A stretch of 64,000 nt of DNA from Chitinophagaceae bacterium (GCA_017307755.1 JAFKGQ010000010.1:310001-374000), one strand, 5' to 3'. Positions 53,574-61,799 are shown, counted from the stretch's first letter. Translations and numbers: made by a program. The notes: generated from the sequence alone by a model not told the origin.

Positions 53574-54768
53574 TTCCCTGCTGCTGTCGGGAATGTTACT
53601 GTGCTTTTTACAGGGGAAAACACAAGATAGTTTTGCCTTTAGGGCGTCATTGGATACCATTGAGAAGGCTGGTTTCTATAGGATCATCCTCACGCCCGGG
53701 ATCATCGCCCGGTGCAAGGAAGATCTTTCCGACCTGCGAATACTCGATGGGCATGGCCAGTTCACTTCTTATGTGCTAAAAAGCGATTTCCCCAGTCTGG
53801 ACGGGGAAAGTTTTATTGAATTCCCTGTCCTTCCCGGCGATAGCGCCGGTGAAGTAAAGATGAGTAACTGGTCCGGTGGAGCCATTCATTCGTTACTGGT
53901 CTTTATTAATAACAACAGTGTCTGGCGAAATTGGACACTCAGCGGTAGCGATGATGGGAAAAAGTGGTTTGTTATCAGAGAGCATATCCAGGTGGAGCCA
54001 CGGGTGTCCGGCAATACGGATCATACCATCGAGACGATCGATTTCCCTGCCAGCAGCTATCGTTATTTTAGGATCACCCAGGAGGATAAGGGTGTTCTGC
54101 CCCTGCGGATCTACCGTGCCGGGGTAAGAGCGCACCATGCCGGCAGCAGAAGGTACCGGCAGACGCCGGCGCCGGCGATCTCACAAAAAGACAGCAGTAA
54201 TCATCATAGTTATGTTACACTGACCTTTGATGAACCTTACTTGGTGGAATACCTGGATCTGGATATAAAGGGCCCTAAACTATATAAAAGAAAGGCCCGT
54301 ATCCTGGTCAGGGAAACCCCGTACAGGGACGAGTGGTTATCTATCGATCCCGCCAGCCATACGTTCGAAATACCATCCATCAAGACACGAACCATAACGT
54401 TAGACATCGACAACGAGGACAATGCGCCGCTGGTCATCGGAAAGGTGGAAACCAGTCAACTTGAGCGATATTTGCTCACCTGGCTGGAGCCGGGAAAATA
54501 TCATCTGCTGGCCGGAAGTTTGCAGGCGCAAACGCCCAGATATGACCTTAAATATTTTGTCGACACCGTGAGCCGGGAGCCTGCAGAGATCGTCCCCGGT
54601 ATTTTGGAGGCGGTCAGTTCTCCGGCTATGGCGCCAGTGGCGGCGAGCGACCATAGTGGTGTCTGGCTCTGGAGTATTATTTTGGTTGTCCTGGCGTTCC
54701 TGGTCTTTTTTAGCCTGAAGATGTTAAAAGCCATTCCGGGAGATCAACAGAAAGAAAATAAGCAATGA
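53551..54768 (+). CDS. DUF3999-like exported membrane protein
   Basis: 405 aa with signal peptide (LFNSLLLSGMLLCFLQGKTQ), a long beta-rich periplasmic part including a discoidin-like stretch (NWTLSGSDDGKKWFVIREHI; SYRYFRITQED), and a C-terminal transmembrane helix (VWLWSIILVVLAFLVFFSLK). Position directly after DUF2339 and the architecture support DUF3999. Coupled by overlaps on both sides (23 bp and 4 bp). Confidence 0.8.
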   Translation: MKRKKLFNSLLLSGMLLCFLQGKTQDSFAFRASLDTIEKAGFYRIILTPGIIARCKEDLSDLRILDGHGQFTSYVLKSDFPSLDGESFIEFPVLPGDSAGEVKMSNWSGGAIHSLLVFINNNSVWRNWTLSGSDDGKKWFVIREHIQVEPRVSGNTDHTIETIDFPASSYRYFRITQEDKGVLPLRIYRAGVRAHHAGSRRYRQTPAPAISQKDSSNHHSYVTLTFDEPYLVEYLDLDIKGPKLYKRKARILVRETPYRDEWLSIDPASHTFEIPSIKTRTITLDIDNEDNAPLVIGKVETSQLERYLLTWLEPGKYHLLAGSLQAQTPRYDLKYFVDTVSREPAEIVPGILEAVSSPAMAPVAASDHSGVWLWSIILVVLAFLVFFSLKMLKAIPGDQQKENKQ

Positions 54769-55070
54769 TCGTTTACAATGTTACTTACAAAGTGCGGTGG
54801 GACATCCAGGAGAGGTGGTCCGCCTGGCTGCAGTCAGCGCATATTGCCGCTCACCTGGCTACCGGGCTTTTTGACAGTCACCGGGTCTTCCGTCTGCTGG
54901 AGCAGGATGAAGAAGAAGGTCCTACCTATGTCGTACAATATTTCACCACTTCCCTTGAGCGATACAGACAATTTATGATCGAGTTTGCACCTGATCTGCA
55001 GCGGGTGGCCTGGGATAAATGGGGCGATGGGTTTATGGGGTTCAGGACCCTAATGGAAGAGATTAATTAA
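54765..55070 (+). CDS. DUF4286 family protein
   Basis: 101 aa. MIVYNVTYKVRWDIQERWSA, FRLLEQDEEEGPTYVVQYFT and AWDKWGDGFMGFRTLMEEI match the small ferredoxin-like DUF4286 family. Its ATG overlaps the preceding stop (ATGA). Function unknown. Confidence 0.85.
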   Translation: MIVYNVTYKVRWDIQERWSAWLQSAHIAAHLATGLFDSHRVFRLLEQDEEEGPTYVVQYFTTSLERYRQFMIEFAPDLQRVAWDKWGDGFMGFRTLMEEIN

Positions 55071-55097
55071 GTGTTAAGAGAATGTTTAGGTTCTTAC

Positions 55098-55119
55098 CAG
55101 GCGCCTGACGGCGCCTTTT
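55098..55119 (+). terminator. Terminator of the DUF2339-DUF3999-DUF4286 operon
   Basis: GGCGCC-TGAC-GGCGCC (55100-55115) followed by TTTT. Directly behind it lie further small palindromes, GCGC-TTC-GCGC (55143-55153) and GCCC/GGGC (55154-55172), of REP-like look. Confidence 0.75.
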
Positions 55120-55240
55120 GAGTGGCTAGACGCTAAACTATTGCGCTTCGCGCGCCCTCGCTGTGCTCGGGCTGTGCGGTAATTGTGGAAAAGAAGAAAA
55201 AAAAGTTGGGCGAATTAAAAATTATTGTAAATTCTCTTCA

Positions 55241-55395
55241 AATCCTTACCAGTGAAGGATTTCAGCCGGCATCGCGTGAAACATAGTACTGACAAGGGTT
55301 TCAACAGACAAGCGTAAGTTTTGCATGGTAATTCTACGATGTAGAATATCGTCTAATCCTTGTCCCACGCGGCTTATAGGGCTCCTGCATGCACC
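55241..55395 (+). ncRNA. Candidate structured RNA, 6S-like
   Basis: About 155 bases with nested complementary blocks: AATCCTT/AAGGATT (55241-55247 with 55255-55261), AGCC/GGCT (55264-55267 with 55380-55383), CGCGTG/CACGCG (55273-55278 with 55366-55371), GACAAGG/CCTTGTC (55291-55297 with 55358-55364) and the apical hairpin ATTCTAC-GAT-GTAGAAT (55331-55347). A long rod with one-sided bulges resembles 6S RNA. The strand is inferred from the HU gene direction; no family match could be run. Confidence 0.45.
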
Positions 55396-55414
55396 TCCCA
55401 AAAGTTTAAAAAAA

Positions 55415-55445
55415 TTTTGTCGGATTCAAAAAGCGGGTATATTTG
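55415..55445 (+). promoter_or_regulatory. Promoter of the HU gene
   Basis: A -33 element ending in TTTTG (55415-55419), 18 bases, and the -7 box TATATTTG (55438-55445): an almost ideal Bacteroidota promoter, 25 bases before the HU start codon. Confidence 0.8.
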
Positions 55446-55470
55446 TTGCTGCTAATTAAAAAATTACATT

Positions 55471-55740
55471 ATGAACAAAGCTGAATTAATTGCAAAGATT
55501 GCCGACGACGCAGGCATTACAAAAACTCAGGCAAATTCTTCCTTGGATTCTTTTGTTGAAGCAGTTACCAAAACGCTGAAAGGCGGTGGTAAAGTCACAC
55601 TGGTAGGCTTCGGTACTTTCTCTGTCTCCAAGAGAGCCGCCCGTAACGGACGCAATCCTCAGACTGGCGCTGTTATCAAGATCAAAGCCAAGAAAGTAGC
55701 TAAGTTCAAGGCAGGTAAAGAACTGTCTGCTAAATTATAA
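55471..55740 (+). CDS. HU family DNA-binding protein
   Basis: 89 aa. MNKAELIAKIADDAGITKTQ, VTLVGFGTFSVSKRAARNGR and NPQTGAVIKIKAKKVAKFKA are the full HU signature; the arm carries RNPQTG. It bends DNA as a dimer and organises the nucleoid. Strong own promoter and terminator. Confidence 0.97.
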   Translation: MNKAELIAKIADDAGITKTQANSSLDSFVEAVTKTLKGGGKVTLVGFGTFSVSKRAARNGRNPQTGAVIKIKAKKVAKFKAGKELSAKL

Positions 55741-55766
55741 GTTACGTCACCCTACAGGGTACACCG

Positions 55767-55810
55767 AAGCTCCGATACCGGGCAGTCAGCGCGGGTGCCG
55801 GAGCTTTTTA
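55767..55810 (+). terminator. Terminator of the HU gene
   Basis: AAGCTCCG (55767-55774) pairs with CGGAGCTT (55799-55806), with further inner pairs, and ends in TTTTTAT. It starts 26 bp after the HU stop. Confidence 0.8.
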
Positions 55811-55835
55811 TAGTTTTATAAAAAAAACAAAAAAT

Positions 55836-55949
55836 ATGGGAAGAGGAGATAAAAAAACCAAGAAAGGAAAGATATTCAGGGCTTCATTTGGAAAAAGCCG
55901 TCCTGCAAAGCCGAAGAAATCGACACCTGCAAAGAAAGAAAGCAAATAG
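55836..55949 (+). CDS. 30S ribosomal protein THX
   Basis: 37 aa. It begins MGRGDKKTKKGKIFRASFGK and is followed by SRPAKPKK and a Lys-rich tail, matching the short THX family (M-G-K-G-D-x-K-T-x-x-G-K-I). A purine-only stretch precedes the ATG. The peptide fits in a pocket at the top of the 30S head. Confidence 0.9.
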   Translation: MGRGDKKTKKGKIFRASFGKSRPAKPKKSTPAKKESK

Positions 55950-56015
55950 ATCAATAAATGATTGTCGAATGCATTGGCTATGCGACGAACAGTTGCCGGC
56001 TGATGCATTCGATGT

Positions 56016-56660
56016 TTATGGCGCCAGCCGTTCAATCTTCCAGTTGCCTTTTATCTGCAAACTATAGCGTATCCTGTCGTGCAATCTGCTGGGCCTGCCC
56101 TGCCAGAATTCGACGTGCGTAGGTTTGACGCGGTACCCTCCCCAATGCGAGGGTCTTTTGATTATGCCGTCCGGGAATTGTTCCCGCATTTTTCTTTCGT
56201 TTTCTTCCAGCCACTGACGACTGTCAATGGTTTGGCTCTGAGGTGAGGCCCAGGCCCCTATACGGCTGCCTTCGGGCCGGCTGTTGAAATAATCATCGCT
56301 TTCCGTCCCGCTTACCATTACCACCAGTCCACTGATACGCACTTGTCTTTCCAGCTCTTTCCAGAAAAACACGAGACATGCCCGGGGGTTCTCCAACAAT
56401 TGTGCGCCTTTAGCGCTGTCATAGTTTGTAAAGAAGGTGAAGCCCTCCGGATCAAAACCCTTCAAAAGGACGATACGCGCATCTGGCATACCATCGGCCG
56501 AAGCCGTAGCAAGGGTCATGGCATTGACCTCGTCAACACCGGCGTCAAGCGCTTCTTTCCACCATTTCTCAAATTGAGCGAAAGGGTCAGGCAGGCTATC
56601 ACTCTCTGAAAGGGATCGTAGTTTGTAGTCCTTTCGAATATCTGCAATGTTGTTTGACAT
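56016..56660 (-). CDS. pdxH: Pyridoxamine 5'-phosphate oxidase
   Basis: 214 aa. DARIVLLKGFDPEGFTFFTN, ENPRACLVFFWKELERQVRI, the SRIGAWASPQSQ motif, and the C-terminal WGGYRVKPTHVEFWQGRPSR with RLHDRIRY, all diagnostic for PdxH. FMN-dependent last step of pyridoxal phosphate synthesis. ATG at 56660 chosen; the frame upstream has only TTG. Confidence 0.96.
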   Translation of the reverse strand: MSNNIADIRKDYKLRSLSESDSLPDPFAQFEKWWKEALDAGVDEVNAMTLATASADGMPDARIVLLKGFDPEGFTFFTNYDSAKGAQLLENPRACLVFFWKELERQVRISGLVVMVSGTESDDYFNSRPEGSRIGAWASPQSQTIDSRQWLEENERKMREQFPDGIIKRPSHWGGYRVKPTHVEFWQGRPSRLHDRIRYSLQIKGNWKIERLAP

Positions 56661-56690
56661 AACAACACAAAAGTAAGTCAATTCGGCCGT

Positions 56691-57794
56691 TTACCCATTG
56701 GGCAGCTCATCGCCTGTGCTGCCGGTGATCCTGGCGAGCAAGCTCTCCATATCACTGACACGCCGCAGCTGGCTCTCGATCTTTTTGTTATGTTCGGATA
56801 TCTCCTGCAGGTCGTGGTTCAACTCCTCCAGAAAGGCAGCCCTTTTCTGGGATTGTTGACGTTGGAAATTGGCTTCCTTCAGCTTTTCTTCTGTGTCGGC
56901 CAGGATGCGGGTGAGACGCTGGTTCTCCTCCCGGAGTGAGATATGACGCAGCTTCATCTCATCATGCTCTTTGCCCAGTTTGAAATAGGCCTCTTTCAGC
57001 TCTTCATAATCAGCGCTCTTCTTATAAGGTTGCGTAAGGTATGCCTGCAGTTTTTGCAGCTTTTCCTGCAGTCCACTGTATTCTTCGTATGCTTTGTCCA
57101 GGCGGATGCTCATTTCTTCCGCCAGCTTTTTTTGATGACGCAGATACCCGATCTCGCTTTCCTTTTCCACCAGTAATTGACCGGACTGGCGCAGCTCTTC
57201 GGTGAGCTCTTCGTTCCGTACCTGGAGATCCATGATCTTTCTCTCCGCCTCGCCCAATAGCTGTGTTTGTTCCAGCAGGCGGGAAATGCTGTTGTTGTGC
57301 TCTACAAGCTTTTCCTGGGCAGCCTTCAATTGAGAGAGATAGGCATTGGCGGGGTCAGCTGCCGTGGCTGCCGCAGCAGCCGCTACCTGTTGTTGTTGTT
57401 CATGGACCTTGGAAACCCGGTATTGTGCGTCGTCCAGCTCGGTACGCGTCTCTTCCAGCTCCCTTCGTAAAGACTCGATCTCTTTGCGGGTTTCTTCCAG
57501 CTCTATAGTGAGGATCTGCTCGTTTTCCTGTGTCTGGTTGAGCTTGTCACGCAATTGCTGCTGCGCCCGCTCCTGCATGTCCATATCGTTGTAATACTTC
57601 AGCTTCCAGTTGTCATTATCGCTGATGCCGGCGGATTGAGCAGGATCGTTTATGCGAAGGCTTTTTTTGGAATTCCAGAAAAAATGGATGGTAAAGCCGA
57701 GGATCAGGGCCCCCAGTTCACAAATGATGATCTCAGGCAGACCCATGGTAAGCTGAAATCCTAAGATAACGTTCAGGTTGTTTAAGGCGTTCAT
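56691..57794 (-). CDS. Membrane-anchored coiled-coil protein
   Basis: 367 aa. One hydrophobic N-terminal helix (IIICELGALILGFTIHFFW, ~20-40), then almost unbroken heptad-type sequence to about residue 350 (e.g. NEQILTIELEETRKEIESLR; LEELNHDLQEISEHNKKIES), broken by a poly-Ala stretch near residue 145. A structural or scaffold role at the membrane is likely. An ATG at 57746 is an alternative start just before the helix. It precedes pdxH by 30 bp, possibly in one transcript. Confidence 0.75.
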   Translation of the reverse strand: MNALNNLNVILGFQLTMGLPEIIICELGALILGFTIHFFWNSKKSLRINDPAQSAGISDNDNWKLKYYNDMDMQERAQQQLRDKLNQTQENEQILTIELEETRKEIESLRRELEETRTELDDAQYRVSKVHEQQQQVAAAAAATAADPANAYLSQLKAAQEKLVEHNNSISRLLEQTQLLGEAERKIMDLQVRNEELTEELRQSGQLLVEKESEIGYLRHQKKLAEEMSIRLDKAYEEYSGLQEKLQKLQAYLTQPYKKSADYEELKEAYFKLGKEHDEMKLRHISLREENQRLTRILADTEEKLKEANFQRQQSQKRAAFLEELNHDLQEISEHNKKIESQLRRVSDMESLLARITGSTGDELPNG

Positions 57795-57914
57795 AACGGT
57801 TCGGAGCTATAAATTACAAAAGCATACACATATGGCTTTCAGGGATGAATGAATAAAAAGACTTAGGGGCGTTTTTCAAGGGAGTATCGACGACAACAAG
57901 AGAGGGAAGCGGTT

Positions 57915-57937
57915 AAAAAAGCCACCGTAAAGGTGGC
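57915..57937 (-). terminator. Terminator after pyrH
   Basis: GCCACC (57921-57926) and GGTGGC (57932-57937) form a 6-bp stem around GTAAA; on the minus strand six Ts follow (57915-57920). It lies 74 bp after the pyrH stop. Confidence 0.8.
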
Positions 57938-58010
57938 ACCAAGCCATTAAGTTACTATGCTTTGAGCAGATATACAAATGTTTTGCATGCCGCACATAAA
58001 CATCACACTA

Positions 58011-58724
58011 TCAGTCTTTTACCAGGGTGCCTACTTTTTCTCCCCGTACTACGCGGAGCAGGTTGCCCGGCTTGTTCATATCAAACACGATGATCGGCAG
58101 CTGATTCTCCATGCATAGCGTGAAGGCTGTCATATCCATTACCCTGAGATTTTGGGAAATGCACTCCTGAAAAGTGATCGTATTAAACTTCTTGGCGGTG
58201 GGGTCTTTCTCCGGGTCTGCGGTATAGATACCATCTACCCGCGTGCCTTTCAGGATGACCTCTGCGTTGATCTCGATGGCACGGAGCGAACCGGCCGTAT
58301 CGGTGGTGAAGTAAGGATTGCCTGTGCCGGCGCCAAAAATAACGACACGGCCTTTTTCCACGTGACGGATAGCCCTTCGCCGGATATAAGGCTCCGCGAT
58401 CTGTTCCATCTTAATGGCGCTTTGCAAACGGGTGTATACGCCTATTTTTTCCAGACCGGCCTGCATGGCCATTCCATTGATCACGGTGGCCAGCATTCCC
58501 ATATAATCTCCATGGGCCCTTTCTATACCCGTCTCAGCCTCATTCATCCCGCGGTAGATGTTCCCGCCTCCGATGACGATGGCCACCTGTACGCCCAACT
58601 CTACAATGCTTTTGATGTCTTTTGCGTACTGAGCGATAACAGCATTGTCAAATCCAAAACTCTTATCTCCCATCAATGCTTCACCGGATAATTTCAGTAG
58701 AATACGCTTGTACTTAGGCACCAT
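58011..58724 (-). CDS. pyrH: UMP kinase
   Basis: 237 aa. KRILLKLSGEALMGDKSFGF, VAIVIGGGNIYRGMNEAETG, GDYMGMLATVINGMAMQAGL, VVIFGAGTGNPYFTTDTAGS and the amino-acid-kinase tail NLLRVVRGEKVGTLV. Makes UDP from UMP; hexameric in bacteria. A -7 box TATATTTG at 58748-58755 (minus) lies in the gap behind tsf, so it has its own promoter. Confidence 0.97.
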   Translation of the reverse strand: MVPKYKRILLKLSGEALMGDKSFGFDNAVIAQYAKDIKSIVELGVQVAIVIGGGNIYRGMNEAETGIERAHGDYMGMLATVINGMAMQAGLEKIGVYTRLQSAIKMEQIAEPYIRRRAIRHVEKGRVVIFGAGTGNPYFTTDTAGSLRAIEINAEVILKGTRVDGIYTADPEKDPTAKKFNTITFQECISQNLRVMDMTAFTLCMENQLPIIVFDMNKPGNLLRVVRGEKVGTLVKD

Positions 58725-58747
58725 GTCGGATGATTCTTAATTGGGCA

Positions 58748-58755
58748 CAAATATA
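58748..58755 (-). promoter_or_regulatory. pyrH -7 box
   Basis: TATATTTG on the minus strand, 24 bases before the pyrH start codon. It sits just behind the tsf terminator, as expected for a separate transcription unit. No clear -33 element is seen. Confidence 0.5.
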
Positions 58756-58760
58756 TATAA

Positions 58761-58792
58761 AAAAAAGGGGGGCGTTACGCTCCCCTTTTTTT
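58761..58792 (-). terminator. Terminator after tsf
   Basis: AAAAAAGGGG-GCG-TTA-CGC-CCCCTTTTTT-type hairpin (58761-58792) with A and T runs on both sides, so it can work in both directions. It starts within a few bases of the tsf stop and ends the rplM-rpsI-rpsB-tsf operon. Confidence 0.85.
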
Positions 58793-58795
58793 ATT

Positions 58796-59644
58796 TTATC
58801 CGAGCTGAACTCTTTTGAACTGGGTTACTTTCACGGATGCGTCTACGCTCTTCAGATAATCGCCTACCGTCTTGGAAGCATCTTTTACAAATGCCTGCGC
58901 GGTGAGGGTATTTTCCTTGAAGAAAGCATTCAACTTTCCAACGGCGATCTTATCGATCATTTCGTCGGGCTTTCCGGCCATCTTGGGATCGTTCTTGATC
59001 TGTTCAGTAACGATGGCTTTTTCCCTTGCAACGACATCAGCGGGAACGCTGTCGGGGTCAACTGCTACGGGGTTCATCGCGGCGATCTGCATGGCGAGGT
59101 CCTTACCGGCCTCGAGTACAGCGGGTGTGTTCTTTGTAAGACCCACCAGCACGCCCATACGATAAGAACCGTGGATATAGGCGGCTACACCATCAGCATC
59201 CACTCTTTCAAAGCGGGTGAGCTGGACCTTCTCGCCAATCTTAGCTACCTGGTCGTTGATCTTATCGGCAATGGATGCACCGTCCAGCTGAGCAGCCAGG
59301 AGTTCATCCAGGCTCTTTACATTATTCTTCAATGCGACGGCTGCGATGCTTTGAGCAAAGGCAATAAACTCTGCGTTCTTTGCTACGAAGTCGGTTTCAC
59401 AAGCCAGCGTAACGATAAAGCCTGTCTTGTTGTCGGGCGTAGTAGTAGCAATGATAACGCCTTCCTTTGCCTCACGGTCGCTACGCAATGCGGCGACCTT
59501 TTGGCCTTTCTTACGCAGATAGTCGATGGCCTTTTCGAAATCGCCATCGCTTTCTACCAGCGCCTTGCGGCAATCCATCATACCGGCGCCGGTGGTCTGG
59601 CGCAGCTTGTTGATATCAGCTGCTGTTATAGTTGCAGTAGACAT
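58796..59644 (-). CDS. tsf: Translation elongation factor Ts
   Basis: 282 aa. ADINKLRQTTGAGMMDCRKA, LRKKGQKVAALRSDREAKEG and TLACETDFVAKNAEFIAFAQ are the conserved N-terminal and core sequences contacting EF-Tu (TDFV motif present). Last gene of the ribosomal operon. Confidence 0.98.
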   Translation of the reverse strand: MSTATITAADINKLRQTTGAGMMDCRKALVESDGDFEKAIDYLRKKGQKVAALRSDREAKEGVIIATTTPDNKTGFIVTLACETDFVAKNAEFIAFAQSIAAVALKNNVKSLDELLAAQLDGASIADKINDQVAKIGEKVQLTRFERVDADGVAAYIHGSYRMGVLVGLTKNTPAVLEAGKDLAMQIAAMNPVAVDPDSVPADVVAREKAIVTEQIKNDPKMAGKPDEMIDKIAVGKLNAFFKENTLTAQAFVKDASKTVGDYLKSVDASVKVTQFKRVQLG

Positions 59645-59692
59645 GTTGTATAAGTTTGAATTGATATTACAATGTTGATCCAGCTGGCAGAA

Positions 59693-59734
59693 CGAACCTC
59701 CGGTTCGCTGTCCGAAGGACGATCATTAGATTTT
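59693..59734 (-). repeat. Double-hairpin repeat between rpsB and tsf
   Basis: CGAACC-TCC-GGTTCG (59693-59707) and TGTCC-GAA-GGAC (59709-59720), then CATTAGATTTT reaching the rpsB stop codon. Read along the mRNA it has the order AAAATCTAATG, GTCC hairpin, CGAACC hairpin, the same as at 50330-50371. Its position inside a ribosomal operon suggests an effect on mRNA stability or processing (inference). Confidence 0.75.
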
Positions 59735-60611
59735 AGCGGGGAGCGCCTGCACCACGGCGGGGCCCGGAATTCGGGATCCTGCGTTTGGGCTGGCTGCTTC
59801 CTTTCACCTTTTCTCCACGTGCGCGGGCAGCTTCATTCTCTGCTTCGGCCTGGAGACGGGCGGCTTTCTTTTCATTCTCGTCACTGCCGGAGTCTTCCAC
59901 ATCTTCTTCCTTAGCAGCTTGTCTTTCGGCCAGGCCATCGGCGATAGCGGCAGTGACATAGCTCACGATGATGGCGATGGATTTGGTCGCATCGTCATTG
60001 GAGGGGATGGCGAAGTCCACTTTATTGGGATCGCAGTTGGTATCAACCATGCCAAAGGTGGAGATACCCAGGCGTTTGGCTTCGGCCAGCGCGATGTGCT
60101 CGTGACCAATGTCCACGATGAAGAGAGCGGCCGGAACACGTCCCAGCTGAGCTATACCGCCCAATACTTTTTCCATCTTGTCCTTATCACGGGCCAGGGT
60201 AAGTCTTTCCTTCTTTGTGATGCTGTCGAAAGTGCCATCGTTGAGCATTTTCTCGATGCTCTGCATTTTCTTAACGCTCTTCCGCACGGTGTTGAAGTTG
60301 GTAAGCATACCACCCAGCCAGCGTTCCGTTACGAAAGGCATGTTCACTTTCTTGGCAGACTCGGTAACGATCTCCTTAGCCTGCTTCTTCGTGCCGACAA
60401 ACATGATCTTTTTGCCACTTTTTGCAATCTGCTTCAGGGCTGCAGCAGCCTCCTGCAGGCTCTCGGTCGTCTTGTTAAGATCGATGATATGGATGCCTTT
60501 CTTTTCAGCAAAAATGTAAGGCAGCATCTTGGGGTTCCACTTCTTACGCAGGTGACCGAAGTGGACACCGGCTTCAAGGAGTTGCTGTTGTAATGAAGTG
60601 TTATTTTCCAT
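59733..60611 (-). CDS. rpsB: 30S ribosomal protein S2
   Basis: 292 aa. QQLLEAGVHFGHLRKKWNPK, IHIIDLNKTTESLQEAAAAL, VTERWLGGMLTNFNTVRKSV, VDTNCDPNKVDFAIPSNDDA: full S2. The last ~65 residues are a charged extension (Glu/Lys/Ala then Arg/Pro/Gly rich), common in this phylum. The stop codon touches the repeat element. Confidence 0.98.
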   Translation of the reverse strand: MENNTSLQQQLLEAGVHFGHLRKKWNPKMLPYIFAEKKGIHIIDLNKTTESLQEAAAALKQIAKSGKKIMFVGTKKQAKEIVTESAKKVNMPFVTERWLGGMLTNFNTVRKSVKKMQSIEKMLNDGTFDSITKKERLTLARDKDKMEKVLGGIAQLGRVPAALFIVDIGHEHIALAEAKRLGISTFGMVDTNCDPNKVDFAIPSNDDATKSIAIIVSYVTAAIADGLAERQAAKEEDVEDSGSDENEKKAARLQAEAENEAARARGEKVKGSSQPKRRIPNSGPRRGAGAPR

Positions 60612-60663
60612 TTTATTTTGGAAGTTTTTTTATTATCTAATTTATTTGGGTCGAAGGCATTCG

Positions 60664-61053
60664 TTAACGTTTGCTGAACTGGTAGCTTCTTCTTGCTTTC
60701 TTACGACCAGGTTTCTTACGTTCCACAGACCTGGGATCGCGGCGCAGCAGGCCAGCGGCTTTCAGGGCCGGGCGAAACTCAGCATTGATCTCCAGGAGAG
60801 CACGTGCAATACCCAGTTTGCAGGCCTCGGCCTGTCCTTTCATCCCACCGCCGGCAGCGTTGATCTTGACGTCGTATTTGTCGGTGAGTTCAACCGTCTT
60901 GAGGGGAAGCTCTACCTGGTTTTGAAGATATACCAGAGAGAAGTATTGTTTATAATCCTTGTCATTGATCGTGATCTTGCCTTCACCCTTGCTGAGAAAT
61001 ACCCGGGTTACAGCCTCTTTACGGCGACCAACTGCATTTTTTTGCTTTTCCAT
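60664..61053 (-). CDS. rpsI: 30S ribosomal protein S9
   Basis: 129 aa. AVGRRKEAVTRVFLSKGEGK at the start, INAAGGGMKGQAEACKLGIA in the middle, and the classic C-terminal tail RKKPGRKKARRSYQFSKR whose last residue reaches the P-site tRNA. 13 bp after rplM, so coupled. Confidence 0.98.
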   Translation of the reverse strand: MEKQKNAVGRRKEAVTRVFLSKGEGKITINDKDYKQYFSLVYLQNQVELPLKTVELTDKYDVKINAAGGGMKGQAEACKLGIARALLEINAEFRPALKAAGLLRRDPRSVERKKPGRKKARRSYQFSKR

Positions 61054-61066
61054 TTATCTGAAAAAA

Positions 61067-61510
61067 TTAGAAGGTTAATGTTTTGGGTTGCTGGGCGGTG
61101 TGCGGATGCTGGGTTCCCGCATACACGAATAATTTTTTGTACATCTTGCGACCCAGGCGATTTTTGGGCAGCATGCCTTTTACGGCCCTTTCGATCACAG
61201 CTTCGGGGCGACGTTTCAGCAGGCTCTTGGCAGACTCTTCTTTTTTACCACCGGGGTAACCGGAGAAGTTGATATAGATCTTGTCATCCAGCTTGTCACC
61301 GGAGAAGATAACTTTGTCTGCGTTGATGAAGATGATAAAGTCTCCGCAATCCACGTGAGGAGTGTAGTAGGCCTTGTTCTTACCCCGTAATACGGCGGCG
61401 ATCTTGGAACACACGCGACCCACGGTTTGATTAGTACCGTCCACAACATACCAGTCGCGTTTAACGGTAGCCTCGTTCGCATGCTTGGTGGTGAAATGTA
61501 ATTTGCTCAT
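61067..61510 (-). CDS. rplM: 50S ribosomal protein L13
   Basis: 147 aa. WYVVDGTNQTVGRVCSKIAA, HVDCGDFIIFINADKVIFSG, AVKGMLPKNRLGRKMYKKLF and YAGTQHPHTAQQP, the L13 signature. First gene of the operon; its short leader holds a strong hairpin. Confidence 0.98.
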   Translation of the reverse strand: MSKLHFTTKHANEATVKRDWYVVDGTNQTVGRVCSKIAAVLRGKNKAYYTPHVDCGDFIIFINADKVIFSGDKLDDKIYINFSGYPGGKKEESAKSLLKRRPEAVIERAVKGMLPKNRLGRKMYKKLFVYAGTQHPHTAQQPKTLTF

Positions 61511-61600
61511 TGTCTTATTTTTTTACATGAAACCGTCGCTATCCCGACGGCGTTTAATAAAAGGAGTGCAAAGGTAGGTTGAAATAGGGTGATATTCCAA
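61511..61600 (-). promoter_or_regulatory. Promoter and hairpin leader of the rplM operon
   Basis: On the minus strand: a TTG element at 61598-61600, 21 bases, the -7 box TACCTTTG (61569-61576), then a leader of about 50 bases with the hairpin CCGTCG/CGACGG (61533-61550) about 20 bases before the start codon. Size and position suit an L13-binding autoregulatory leader as known for this operon in other bacteria. 61601-61799 beyond it contains no recognisable gene. Confidence 0.55.
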
Positions 61601-61799
61601 GGAAAAGAGGGAGTATTTTCAAAGACCCCTTTGTAAGTATCTGATTTACAATAAAAATTTTGACAACATAAAAAGATGATGCTTTCGGGCCGCCGAAGAA
61701 GGAGGTGCTAAAGCCTTGCCGTATGGAGGTTAGTAGTTGAGAAAGCCTATTGGGAAACCGGTGGAAGCTCTTTCCAAGGAATATGCGCTGCGGTAAACG

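Noticed and set aside
58730..59653. Long plus-strand frame (307 codons) over tsf
   Set aside because: Antisense shadow of tsf; the Cys/His-rich translation is typical of a complementary frame.
61601..61799. Transposase or small-gene remnant between rplM and the lipoprotein gene
   Set aside because: All frames are broken within a few dozen codons and no recognisable protein words were found.
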